Assembly: GCF_017355935.1 (NCBI RefSeq) | Contig: NZ_JAFIQT010000005.1 | Coordinates: 248,001 to 312,000 of the forward strand | DNA from: Telluribacter humicola | Lineage (GTDB): Bacteria; Bacteroidota; Bacteroidia; Cytophagales; Spirosomataceae | Direction: 5' to 3' | Length of the DNA: 64,000 nucleotides | The notes under the pieces: model-generated | Seen by the model: the letters and a program-made list of their open reading frames with translations, nothing else | Databases searched by the model: none | Told to the model about the DNA's origin: nothing | Program-made: the position numbers and the translations under genes | Shown: in pieces, positions 17,997 through 26,360 of the stretch | Position numbering within the stretch: the first letter of the stretch is position 1 | How the letters are laid out: each line of letters begins with the position of its first letter

Positions 17997-18899
17997 TCAG
18001 GGCTTAGCAGCAAGCTTTCTTAAAAGGATACTGGCCCGTTCCTGATATGGGTGATTTGTATCCAAAGCAATCTGTTCCAACCGCTGGCTGACTAATCCTG
18101 TTTGCCCTCCTTGCAACATTGTCAGAGCAATGTACCATTGTGCATGATCCCTGATATCTTTATTTGTACTTTTTTCTGCTTTTTCCAATTGAATAAGCGC
18201 GGAGGCACCCTGTCCTTTCTGAAGTAGTCGGATTCCTGCATGTAGTGTGGCCGTATCGGACTGCCAACGAGCTACTGAACCGGGACTTACTCCCAGGTTA
18301 TCATTAGCAAAGGGACTGGAAATATCAGGTGTGGAATCAAAGGCATCTGCAAATAGCTGCTGCGTGTCTGGTAAGTCAGGGGCTTGGGCCGAAGGTGTAG
18401 ATGTAGCTGGTGTATCTAAAGGATCACTTTCAGGACTAGTAGTCCCTGGCTCCGAGGTAGTATTCTGGTTGGTTTGTGGCTTCTTATCCTGCGCTACCAT
18501 TTCCCGCGGACTTTCATCAGTACTATTGTAAACCCACCATCCTACTCCTATTACTACTATAATACTGGCGGCCGCTGCTACATATCGCCAGAGAGATCGA
18601 TAAGAGGTAGTTGGAAGTACTTTCTCATTTCTTTCTTCTTCGCCAACCACCTCTTTTTCTAAGGTAGTATTGACTATAGGAAGTGAGCCTTCGGCTTTTA
18701 GTTGAGCGTGAATGCCTTCAAACTGCGTTTTATATTCATTTATCTTTAAGCCTGATTTGATACGCTTTTGGGTAGCTACTTCCCGGGCAAGCGCAGGACT
18801 TTGATTCATCTGCTGTTCAAATGCTGATCGTTCCTCTACAGTCCCTTCGCCACCCAAATAGGCATGAATCTGATTGAACATTTCTTCTGATAATTCCAT
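17997..18899 (-). CDS. Likely anti-sigma factor with TPR-like periplasmic domain
   Basis: A 300-residue single-span protein. The N-terminal cytoplasmic part (about 1-60), with HAYLGGEGTVEERSAFEQQ, matches the general pattern of ECF anti-sigma helices but has no zinc HxxxCxxC motif. One membrane span lies at about 104-124 (AAAASIIVVIGVGWWVY). A low-complexity Ser/Thr/Pro linker and a C-terminal helical repeat region (about 220-300, AGIRLLQKGQGASALIQLE) resembling TPR follow. The gene comes 155 bases after the sigma factor gene on the same strand. Function as its membrane-anchored partner is inference from architecture and position. Confidence 0.7.
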   Translation of the reverse strand: MELSEEMFNQIHAYLGGEGTVEERSAFEQQMNQSPALAREVATQKRIKSGLKINEYKTQFEGIHAQLKAEGSLPIVNTTLEKEVVGEEERNEKVLPTTSYRSLWRYVAAAASIIVVIGVGWWVYNSTDESPREMVAQDKKPQTNQNTTSEPGTTSPESDPLDTPATSTPSAQAPDLPDTQQLFADAFDSTPDISSPFANDNLGVSPGSVARWQSDTATLHAGIRLLQKGQGASALIQLEKAEKSTNKDIRDHAQWYIALTMLQGGQTGLVSQRLEQIALDTNHPYQERASILLRKLAAKP

Positions 18900-19054
18900 A
18901 TATCAATTAGGATTGTACAGCTACGTGTACATGATGAAAAGTAGATTTGATACGCATTAACAAGAGCAGGTGGAGCAAAAAAGTATAAAGCTTATTAGGT
19001 ATAGAAGTACTCCTTCCATTCTCTGCATTAATACCCTTTACCACGCTAACCTTA

Positions 19055-19732
19055 TCAGGCCAGCCGGAATTTTTCTTTGAGGTACTTAGCACATTTAAAG
19101 CGCTTTCCTGTGGCAGAAGCCTCAGTCATATTCAATGCTTCTGCGATTTGGCGTAGTGACCAATCTTCCACGTAAAACCAATTCAGTACCTTCTGACAAT
19201 CCTCAGCCAATAGATGGAAAGCACGGTTGAGCTTCCTGAATATCCAGGCGCGTTCATCGTCATCGTAATCGCTGTAAATAGCATCATCAATGGGAAGAGC
19301 CTGATTTTCTCCCTCTTCATTACGTAGAATAGCTACAAACGGGGAAGTGGAAGTAGCTGGTTTGTAGAACTCGTCCTCATCCTGTTCAACTACTGATTCA
19401 GTTTGAAGTTGTACCTCTGCCCGCTTGACTTTATGTTCAATTGCTTTCTTCCACTGATTTATGTAAATGCGATAGAAGTAAGTAGTGATCTTGGCTCCTT
19501 CCAGAAACGTATAGCTGCCACTACGGAGCTTTTCGACAAAGATGGCAAGGCATTCCTGGAGCAGATCTTCGGCTTCCTCCTGCTTACTACCTTTCGAAAG
19601 TGCAAAAGGAAGGCACAACTGGTACGTTTGCTTGTACAAACACATAAAAGCCTCATGACGCTCCTTTAGCAGTTCGTTGTAGAAAAACGCTTCGGACTGT
19701 TGGTACAAACTACAGGGATCGGATTTATTCAT
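19055..19732 (-). CDS. ECF-type RNA polymerase sigma factor
   Basis: A 225-residue protein from MNKSDPCSLYQQSEAFFYNE; the frame is open to 19855 but that would overlap the preceding gene. Region 2 is recognisable in the middle (EEAEDLLQECLAIFVEKL, then TYFYRIYINQWKKAI) and region 4 at the end, with the helix-turn-helix WSLRQIAEALNMTEASATGKR. A 60-residue acidic stretch between them is longer than in typical ECF sigmas. Such factors direct RNA polymerase to a small regulon. The next gene encodes a likely membrane anti-sigma protein, so release on an envelope signal is plausible, and the regulon may include the surrounding protease genes. Confidence 0.88.
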   Translation of the reverse strand: MNKSDPCSLYQQSEAFFYNELLKERHEAFMCLYKQTYQLCLPFALSKGSKQEEAEDLLQECLAIFVEKLRSGSYTFLEGAKITTYFYRIYINQWKKAIEHKVKRAEVQLQTESVVEQDEDEFYKPATSTSPFVAILRNEEGENQALPIDDAIYSDYDDDERAWIFRKLNRAFHLLAEDCQKVLNWFYVEDWSLRQIAEALNMTEASATGKRFKCAKYLKEKFRLA

Positions 19733-19787
19733 GAGCGGTGTACTTATAAAAACTCTTCTTTCAGGCAGTTTAGGTTGTATGGCAAAG

Positions 19788-21278
19788 CTACCGCTTTGTA
19801 TGGTTGCTTTTGGCCTGGGTAGTGATCTGTATACTTCGTTCGGCAACTCCCACACCCGCTTTCTTCCTTTTCTGATCAGCTGATGAGGCCACTTTTACTT
19901 TTTTCAAATCATCTTTTATGATGGTATATCCGCTCAACTCTTCGGTATGTAGTGGTTCAAACTGACCGGTTGTAGCAAATCCCAGTAATAACTCTACACC
20001 AAACGGTGCTGCACACACAAAATCAGTTGGAATTTTAACCCACCGATCTACTTCGGATTCAGCTATTCTAAAGTCCTGATTCCGTAGCAATACTAGGTTA
20101 TTGGCTGCATCACGGTAAATAAGCCGGACGGTACAAGGGGTATTGACACGTACCGAGACACGCATAGTATCATCCTCGGTGTATGACTGCGGGCCCATGC
20201 CTTTGTTAGTACTAAGTTCAAGTCGCAGATCACCCGCTTTGACGGGGACGGGACCAACTTCCGGTTTGTCATCTATTTCAACATGTATACGTGTAGCTTC
20301 TTCCACCAGGGCTATCGGTGGTTCGATGGCGGCATTGGGAAGATTGATAAGTAATACCTCAGATTCGATAGCCTTACCTACCGGCTGGCTGCCGTAGTTG
20401 TATAGTTGCGCATGTATTTTCAAAAAATTCCCGACTTTCTGGTAGTGACCTCTAAGGGTCATATAAGGTTCAAAGGCGGCACTACGAGTAATAACTGCTA
20501 TTTCTATATCCGGATTATGCTGGGTAAGGGAAGATTTGAGGGTTCCGGTAATCTGGTGAGAAAATTCATTGACAACTTTTTTCCCTTGATAAGTAAAGGT
20601 TTCAATAGATATTTTTTTTACTACGTTCTCCGGAATCTGTTGAGCCACTTGAGTGGCCAGTTTATCGATGGCCTCAAGGAGGGTAAAGAAATCCAGTGGG
20701 TTCACACTTTCATGCAATGAGAATGGCTTGCCCCTTTCCCTAAGGTCCGTATCCATCAGGCCTATCTTAGCCTCATGTATCGTAGAACCCTGCATTCGGA
20801 GAAATACAACCGCCCGACACGGCTCACCTTCTATACGCAGTGGTACCCGTCCCTGATATGTACCCAGGAGGGTTTTTAGTCCGTAGAAAATCACCATGTA
20901 CCCATCCTGTGCCTGCTTGAATTCAGCCTCGTCCCATTCAAGGCTGTAATTCAACCCCCTTCCTGATTTATAGCTTACTGATGCGATCTGTTGGTACTCT
21001 TTAAAGTCAATGATTCGACTTCCTTTATTGTTAGGTACCAGGTCATTTTCAAAGCGCGCATCAAGTCGCACGTTTGCCCACATCCGGTTCAATGCATCAG
21101 TCTTTTCGTCCCAGCTCATTACATTGGGATTGACATGAAGCGAAAAGGCTGACTCGAAGTCCTTAAGTACCTGCTTCACCTGCTGCGCCGCCTGACGCTT
21201 CTGGAATTCGCTTAAGGTTTGGGCGAAGCCAGAAAAGAATGGACAGACTGCCGCAAGTAGAAGCAAGTACCTTTTCAT
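19788..21278 (-). CDS. Secreted DUF4384-containing protein
   Basis: A 496-residue exported protein with signal peptide MKRYLLLLAAVCPFFSGFAQ. An N-terminal module (about 22-170) includes DARFENDLVPNN and LDTFEYQQ-like aromatic strands resembling modules in other proteins of this island. A middle part (about 200-335) with IETFTYQGKKVVNEFSHQI resembles FlgO/CsgG-type periplasmic domains. A DUF4384 domain follows (about 350-455, with DDTMRVSVRVNTPCTVRLIYRD). DUF4384 is often found in or next to bacterial caspase-fold proteins, and the gene indeed follows the caspase gene by 63 bases. No catalytic motif is visible, so a ligand- or peptidoglycan-facing adaptor role is a guess. Confidence 0.75.
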   Translation of the reverse strand: MKRYLLLLAAVCPFFSGFAQTLSEFQKRQAAQQVKQVLKDFESAFSLHVNPNVMSWDEKTDALNRMWANVRLDARFENDLVPNNKGSRIIDFKEYQQIASVSYKSGRGLNYSLEWDEAEFKQAQDGYMVIFYGLKTLLGTYQGRVPLRIEGEPCRAVVFLRMQGSTIHEAKIGLMDTDLRERGKPFSLHESVNPLDFFTLLEAIDKLATQVAQQIPENVVKKISIETFTYQGKKVVNEFSHQITGTLKSSLTQHNPDIEIAVITRSAAFEPYMTLRGHYQKVGNFLKIHAQLYNYGSQPVGKAIESEVLLINLPNAAIEPPIALVEEATRIHVEIDDKPEVGPVPVKAGDLRLELSTNKGMGPQSYTEDDTMRVSVRVNTPCTVRLIYRDAANNLVLLRNQDFRIAESEVDRWVKIPTDFVCAAPFGVELLLGFATTGQFEPLHTEELSGYTIIKDDLKKVKVASSADQKRKKAGVGVAERSIQITTQAKSNHTKR

Positions 21279-21341
21279 TGTAGTAATTGATTTTTACAAA
21301 CCCTTCGGACATTTACAGGCTTCCGCACTACCTTTTCACTA

Positions 21342-22622
21342 TTACTTCTTACCACTTTTATTCAGAATCAGCTCTTGGGTGAGAAGGCTGTTTTCCATGG
21401 GGATCTGCTGTGAATGAGTAAGCTCCATCACCCGTACCCGTACGGTTTTGAATATATCCTCCAGGCGCTTTTGGGGTTCATCCAGGGCTTTCAACAGCTC
21501 GGCGGTATAGGGGCTGTTGCTGCCGTCTCCATCCTGAGCCGTCTGGCCGGGTCGGGTCGAAAAGGCAATCAGGGTACCCGCCGGAGCGCCCATATTGGCC
21601 AGACCTTTTCCGCCTGTGCTGCGGGTCCAGCTACGGGCCAGTGGATTGTCACGACAAGCATCCAGGATCATCAGGTTGGTACGGTTGGTGTTGTTTTCGT
21701 TGTTCATCTGATCAAGTACCTCGTCGGCTGCCACGGCCAGTACTTTAAGCTCCGATTCGGACTGGGGGGTGATGTCGACCGGAATCAGGTAGTTCTTCCC
21801 GGCAACCTGCATACCATGCCCGGCGTAATAGAATAAAGCTACCTCTACGTTCTGATCCTGCAGGCTACTTCCAAACTGAGCTACGGCTGTTCTTAGTTCT
21901 CCCTGACGAGTGTCATAACGTTCTATTACATCAAAGCCCAGCCCACGCAGCTTTTGAGACATAGCCTTTGCATCATTGATCGGATTGGGTAATTTGTTGG
22001 CTGCCGAGTAGCTGGAGTTTCCAATGATCAGAGCAACCCGCTTTTGCGCTTTCTCGTACATGATAGCCAAAGGAACCGAGCGGGTAGTACCAGCAGAGTT
22101 GGTAGCTACAAATACTACTGTATTCTGTCCTTCACGCAGCCGCACCGTATGGGATACAGATACTCCACCGGCACAATCATTGGCCGCAACTGGCTTAAAG
22201 CCTCGCACGTTGATAGGTGACTCTACTCCGTTCACTTCCACTTTCATACCCTGTGCTTTGTTTTGAACACAAGCGGTGAGGGACAGCTCCTGCTTGTCGG
22301 TATGGCCTACCTGCGTAAGCCATTGGATAGCCGGTTGCGGCTGCCCCTGGGGCTGATCAGCAACTACATTGAATTCATCACGGGTCCCGTTGGAATAGAC
22401 AATCTGGGCTATCTGACTGATAGGTAGCGTACGGATGTCTTTTTTAGAGGTACCTTCTTTCCAATAATTGATTTTATCCGGAAACACTTGTTTTACTTCT
22501 ACAACCTGCTTCTCCCGATTCAGCAGGTATAGAGTATCAGCAGGTACGTTTACCTCTGGGTTAGCCTGGCTCACATTGGCCATACCAACGGCGGCTAGTA
22601 GAACTATTAAAAATTTAGTCAT
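21342..22622 (-). CDS. Secreted caspase-fold protease (peptidase C14)
   Basis: A 426-residue exported protein with signal peptide (about 1-20, ending SQA). Next comes a small beta module (about 24-85, ending QIAQIVYSNGTRDEF) like the one in the 25489-26241 product, an Ig-like beta domain (about 95-188), and a caspase p20-type domain (about 193-420) starting KRVALIIGNSSY. The catalytic dyad is visible: His 269 in YYAGHGM and Cys 323 in LDACRDN. The motif GTLIAFSTRPGQTA and a final PMENSLL fit bacterial metacaspase-like enzymes. The signal peptide puts the protease outside the cytoplasm. It starts 8 bases after the PKD lipoprotein gene, so the two are probably co-translated. Confidence 0.92.
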   Translation of the reverse strand: MTKFLIVLLAAVGMANVSQANPEVNVPADTLYLLNREKQVVEVKQVFPDKINYWKEGTSKKDIRTLPISQIAQIVYSNGTRDEFNVVADQPQGQPQPAIQWLTQVGHTDKQELSLTACVQNKAQGMKVEVNGVESPINVRGFKPVAANDCAGGVSVSHTVRLREGQNTVVFVATNSAGTTRSVPLAIMYEKAQKRVALIIGNSSYSAANKLPNPINDAKAMSQKLRGLGFDVIERYDTRQGELRTAVAQFGSSLQDQNVEVALFYYAGHGMQVAGKNYLIPVDITPQSESELKVLAVAADEVLDQMNNENNTNRTNLMILDACRDNPLARSWTRSTGGKGLANMGAPAGTLIAFSTRPGQTAQDGDGSNSPYTAELLKALDEPQKRLEDIFKTVRVRVMELTHSQQIPMENSLLTQELILNKSGKK

Positions 22623-22630
22623 AGGTTAAA

Positions 22631-25435
22631 TCATTTTACTTTTAGTACCCAATAATCACTGTTGCCGTGAGAGCCTTCACTTTTGTCACCCGATGCGCCG
22701 GAGTTGGAATGACCAGCCATGATATAACCCCCATCAGAAGTACTTAGAATAGCCTCCGCTGAATCATTCCCATTACTACCGTAGGCCTTATCCCAGACTT
22801 TACCACCATTGGCATCTACCTTTACCAGCCAATAATCATTTTGCCCTTTGGAGTTATCGCTCCGATCTCCCGACTGTCCTGAGTCTGAAAAACCGGTTAC
22901 TACAAAGCCTCCGTCAGAGGTAGAGGCTACTGATCTGGCGTAATCATTGCCACTTCCACCCAGGGTTTTGTCCCAGACTTTACCACCGCTGGAGTTTAGT
23001 TTAATGACCCAGTAGTCGTAGCCCCCGCGAGAGCTTTCACTCTTGTCACCGGAACGGCCCGACTCCGTCAGGCCTGCCAGTACAGCCCCTCCATCGGAAG
23101 TAGCCACTACGTGCCTGGCATCATCAATGCCATTACCACCAAAGGTTCTGTCCCACTGCTTTGCTCCACTACCGTTGATCTTGACGACCCAGATATCATA
23201 GTTGCCCTGGCTGCCCTGGCTTTTATCACCACCAGCGGGTGATGTAGAGTTGCCGACCAGCAGGAAGCCGCCATCGGATGTGGCCACAATGGATCGTGCT
23301 ACATCATTGCCACTGCCTCCCAGGGTCTTTTCCCATAGCACACTTCCGCTTGAGTTAATCTTCATTACCCAGTAGTCACCCTCCCCTCTTGCGTTTTCAG
23401 CTTTATCACTGGATTGGTTAGAGTACGAGTAGCCCAGTATCACAAAGCCCCCGTCAGAAGTAGGTACTACTGAACTGGCCTCATCATAGCCACTACCCCC
23501 GTAGGTTTTGTCCCATACCTTGGTACCACTACTATTGATCTTTACGATCCAGAAGTCATTGCCTCCACGGGAACCTTCACTCTTATCCCACGATACAGTA
23601 GATTCAGAAAGCCCTACCAGCAGGTAGCCTCCGTCAGCAGTAGGTACTACAGCCCGGGCATCATCACTACCATTACCGCCTATTGTTTTGTCCCACTGCC
23701 TGTTGCCACTACCATTGATCTTTACCACCCAGTAATCATTGTTGCCTTTGGAGCCCTCGCTTTTGTCTCCTGATGAGCCAGAGTTGGAATGGCCAAAGAG
23801 CAGATAGCCACCATCGGAGGTATTCAATATTGATTTGGCCTCATCATATGCCGAACCTCCAAAGGTCTTGTCCCACTGTTTGGTGGGCTCAAGGGCTGCC
23901 GGTGAGTTGATGGTAACGGTTTGCTGGCTACTATTGCTACCACCAGGTCCGGTCGCAGTCAATCGTACGGTGTAATTACCCGCCTGTGAATATTGCTTCA
24001 TTGGGCTGGGCTGAGTAGAGCTAGTGTTGTCTCCAAACGACCACTCATAGGAAGTGGCATTGCTGGACTGGTTAGAAAAGCTTACCGTACAGGGAGCAGT
24101 ACAGCCATTATTATTAATACTAAATATCGCCACCGGCGCTGCCGCAGGTGCCGAGATGGTAACTGATTTCTCAGTGCTATTGGTCCCTCCCTCACCGTTT
24201 GCTGTTAACTTCACGGTATAGGTACCTGCCTGCGAGTACCGCTTGGTGGGATCCTTTTGGGTAGAGGTAGTATTATCCCCAAAGCTCCACTCAAAGGTAT
24301 TGGCGTTGCTGGACTGGTTGGAAAAACTAACATCACAGGGGGCTGTACAACCATTATTATTGATATTGAAAGCCGCCACTGGAGCAGCCGCGGGAGCAGC
24401 TATATTGATGGTCTGTTCAGTACTGTGGCTACCACCCTGTCCGGTAGCAGTTAGCTTTACAACGTAATTCCCAGCCTTGGTATACTGCTTGGTAGGATTG
24501 GGTTGGGTTGAGGTAGTATTATCACCAAAATTCCATTCATATGAATTAGCGTTGCTGGACTGGTTGGTAAAGTTTACGGTACAGGGGGCTGTACAGCCAT
24601 TGTTAGATGCGCTGAATGCCGCAACCGCAGCTGCCGGCGCGAATACCGTCACAGTTTTTTCTGTACTGCTACTGCCCCCCTGTCCGTTGGCTGTTAACCT
24701 GACGGTATAGCTACCTGCCTGGTTGTACTGCTTTGTAGGGCTGGTCTGGGTAGAGCTGGTATTGTCTCCAAACGTCCACTCATAGGAACTGGCATTGCTG
24801 GATTGGTTGGTAAAGCTTACCGTACAGGGAGCGGTACAGCCATTATTGCTTATGCTGAAAGCCGCTACGGGAGCCTCCGCAGGTGCAGCAATAGTAACTG
24901 TTTTTTCTACGCTCCGGCTTCCGCCTCCGCCATTAGCTGTTAATTTGACTCTATAGGTACCTGCACTATTATATAGTTTGGTTGGGTTGGTCTGGGTAGA
25001 GCTGGTGTTATCTCCAAAAGTCCATTCATACGTAATGGCATTGGTAGTTTGGTTCGTAAAACTAACTGTACAGGGGGCGGTACAACCGTTGTTGGCTATA
25101 TTGAAATCAACAACAGGAGGCAATGGCGCCCTGGTCGTAACTGTTTTGGTCGTTCCCTGGCTTCCCCCGTCGCCCTTGGCGACAAGCTTTACCTGAAATG
25201 TATTTGCACTCCTGAACGTGTGCCTGGGGCTCCTCTCGGTGGATGTTTCTCCATCCCCAAAATCCCACATATAGCTACTGGCGTTTTCGGAACTGTTGGT
25301 AAATGCAACCTCACAGGGAACCATGCAATTATCATTTTCAACCGAAAATGATGCCATTGGTTCGGGGGGTATCTCGCTGTGACAGCCAATGAAAAAGACA
25401 CCCAATAGAAAGAAAAACAGTAGACGTTTTAACAT
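22631..25435 (-). CDS. PKD-repeat lipoprotein with seven propeller-type repeats
   Basis: A 934-residue lipoprotein (lipobox FFIGC, Cys 18). Six PKD domains of about 82 residues fill roughly 25-510, each with a WDFGD or WSFGDN core and a conserved Cys pair in NNGCTAPC, probably a disulfide. Seven repeats of about 60 residues follow (about 517-934), each starting like KQWDKTFGG and containing TSDGGY and a final DYWVVKIN. Seven units fit a seven-bladed beta-propeller. I saw no type IX secretion tail. It is likely a surface adhesion or scaffold protein. Placed 8 bases before a secreted caspase and near a papain-type enzyme, it may tether or be cleaved by them. Confidence 0.9.
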   Translation of the reverse strand: MLKRLLFFFLLGVFFIGCHSEIPPEPMASFSVENDNCMVPCEVAFTNSSENASSYMWDFGDGETSTERSPRHTFRSANTFQVKLVAKGDGGSQGTTKTVTTRAPLPPVVDFNIANNGCTAPCTVSFTNQTTNAITYEWTFGDNTSSTQTNPTKLYNSAGTYRVKLTANGGGGSRSVEKTVTIAAPAEAPVAAFSISNNGCTAPCTVSFTNQSSNASSYEWTFGDNTSSTQTSPTKQYNQAGSYTVRLTANGQGGSSSTEKTVTVFAPAAAVAAFSASNNGCTAPCTVNFTNQSSNANSYEWNFGDNTTSTQPNPTKQYTKAGNYVVKLTATGQGGSHSTEQTINIAAPAAAPVAAFNINNNGCTAPCDVSFSNQSSNANTFEWSFGDNTTSTQKDPTKRYSQAGTYTVKLTANGEGGTNSTEKSVTISAPAAAPVAIFSINNNGCTAPCTVSFSNQSSNATSYEWSFGDNTSSTQPSPMKQYSQAGNYTVRLTATGPGGSNSSQQTVTINSPAALEPTKQWDKTFGGSAYDEAKSILNTSDGGYLLFGHSNSGSSGDKSEGSKGNNDYWVVKINGSGNRQWDKTIGGNGSDDARAVVPTADGGYLLVGLSESTVSWDKSEGSRGGNDFWIVKINSSGTKVWDKTYGGSGYDEASSVVPTSDGGFVILGYSYSNQSSDKAENARGEGDYWVMKINSSGSVLWEKTLGGSGNDVARSIVATSDGGFLLVGNSTSPAGGDKSQGSQGNYDIWVVKINGSGAKQWDRTFGGNGIDDARHVVATSDGGAVLAGLTESGRSGDKSESSRGGYDYWVIKLNSSGGKVWDKTLGGSGNDYARSVASTSDGGFVVTGFSDSGQSGDRSDNSKGQNDYWLVKVDANGGKVWDKAYGSNGNDSAEAILSTSDGGYIMAGHSNSGASGDKSEGSHGNSDYWVLKVK
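22650..23885 (-). repeat. Seven in-frame tandem repeats, about 180 bases each
   Basis: Seven direct repeats of roughly 180 bases, marked by TTGTCCCA-type sequence near 22790, 22970, 23150, 23330, 23510, 23690 and 23868. They encode the propeller-type repeats of the PKD lipoprotein and are diverged copies, not identical. Confidence 0.85.
23890..25365 (-). repeat. Six in-frame tandem PKD repeats, about 246 bases each
   Basis: Six direct repeats of roughly 246 bases encoding PKD domains. Each contains a sequence like GTACAGGGAGCGGTACAGCC (the GCTAPC codons). Copies nearest the N-terminus of the protein are the most diverged, while the inner four are very similar, which suggests duplication by recombination. 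Confidence 0.85.
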
Positions 25436-25488
25436 AAATACTAGTAAAAATAATCTTGATCCTAAGTCAATAAGTGATGAATACGGGG

Positions 25489-26241
25489 CTAGAACTTTAA
25501 AGTAAGCCCCACGCCGGCAGTACGAGTAGTAGGATTGTAGTAGGGTTGGAAGGACGCCTGCGTTCTTCCCTGCTCCATCTCTTTCAGCGTTTTTCGCCGT
25601 AGGCTCCCGTTTCTAATTCCAAGCAGTTCAAATACAACACCTCCAGCGATACCGGCCGCAGCCAGATAGATGCCGGGGGAACCAAAGGCCGTAAGGCTTT
25701 TTGGTCTGGCTAAATCACTGGCGTTGGGCTCCCTATTGTAGTTTTGGGTGTACCAGCTGGAAAACTCCCGGTTCGTTTGTTCGAGTTGACTTTTATATTT
25801 ATTGTAGTTTCCCTGCACAGTAAAAAAAGTAGCTACACCAGCCACCACCGCTCCCGCTCCAATGGAAGAGAATAGTAGTTGTTTCCGTTTGTACTTTGAG
25901 GCATTTCTCTCCAACTCCTCAATAGTATATCTGGGAGCATTACTAATTGGCTTTCCTGGTTTAGGTTCGTACACTATATCTTTTACATCTTTCTTATAAA
26001 GGAAATATTCGGGGCCGTTGGGGTTATCAAATCGCTTGTACTTTATGTAAGTATCATCCTCACTAAGAACTTTGGCTTTTATCTCTTCTCCATCATTCCT
26101 GATGATCCGGTCCTGTGCATTTACATTAGAATAGCTCACTACAATTAGCATTACGAATAGCCCTTTCCAAAGGTGCAGGGAATACTGCCCCTGAAGTACC
26201 AGATCAAGCTTGCTGGAGAATAGTTCGTAAAAATTCTTCAT
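25489..26241 (-). CDS. Membrane protein with N-terminal beta module, unknown
   Basis: A 250-residue protein from MKNFYELFSSKLDL; an upstream in-frame Met at 26277 is less likely. A hydrophobic segment ending NVNAQ looks like a signal sequence. A beta module follows (about 45-95) with DGEEIKAKVLSEDDTYIKY and DVKDIVYEPKPGK, strongly reminiscent of the first module of the caspase at 21342. Two more hydrophobic stretches come later (LLFSSIGAGAVVAGVATFF and GIYLAAAGIAGGVVFELLG), and the last residues (TAGVGLTLKF, terminal Phe) look like an outer-membrane strand. It is the first gene after an internal terminator, 53 bases before the PKD lipoprotein. No known function. Confidence 0.65.
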   Translation of the reverse strand: MKNFYELFSSKLDLVLQGQYSLHLWKGLFVMLIVVSYSNVNAQDRIIRNDGEEIKAKVLSEDDTYIKYKRFDNPNGPEYFLYKKDVKDIVYEPKPGKPISNAPRYTIEELERNASKYKRKQLLFSSIGAGAVVAGVATFFTVQGNYNKYKSQLEQTNREFSSWYTQNYNREPNASDLARPKSLTAFGSPGIYLAAAGIAGGVVFELLGIRNGSLRRKTLKEMEQGRTQASFQPYYNPTTRTAGVGLTLKF

Positions 26242-26305
26242 GTTCAATCTTCTTAATTGTTGGGTAGTATTGGTCATTTTTCCGGCAGCTTCTTTTAAAT
26301 TACGG

Positions 26306-26336
26306 AAGGAGATAAGGGCATTTGCCTTATCTCCTT
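26306..26336. terminator. Hairpin terminator after the papain-fold protease gene
   Basis: A 12-base inverted repeat (AAGGAGATAAGG at 26306-26317, partner CCTTATCTCCTT at 26325-26336) with a 7-base loop. It lies 24 bases past the stop at 26361 and splits the protease island into an upstream and a downstream transcription unit. Confidence 0.75.
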
Positions 26337-26360
26337 ACGTATCTCCTCATAGCAAGTAAT

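Noticed and set aside
18907-19092. Minus-strand frame of 61 residues between the sigma and anti-sigma genes
   Set aside because: It overlaps the end of the sigma gene in another frame, has no start context and no motif.
22650-25365. Repeats as a CRISPR array
   Set aside because: Repeat units are 180 and 246 bases, coding and diverged; they encode PKD and propeller units.
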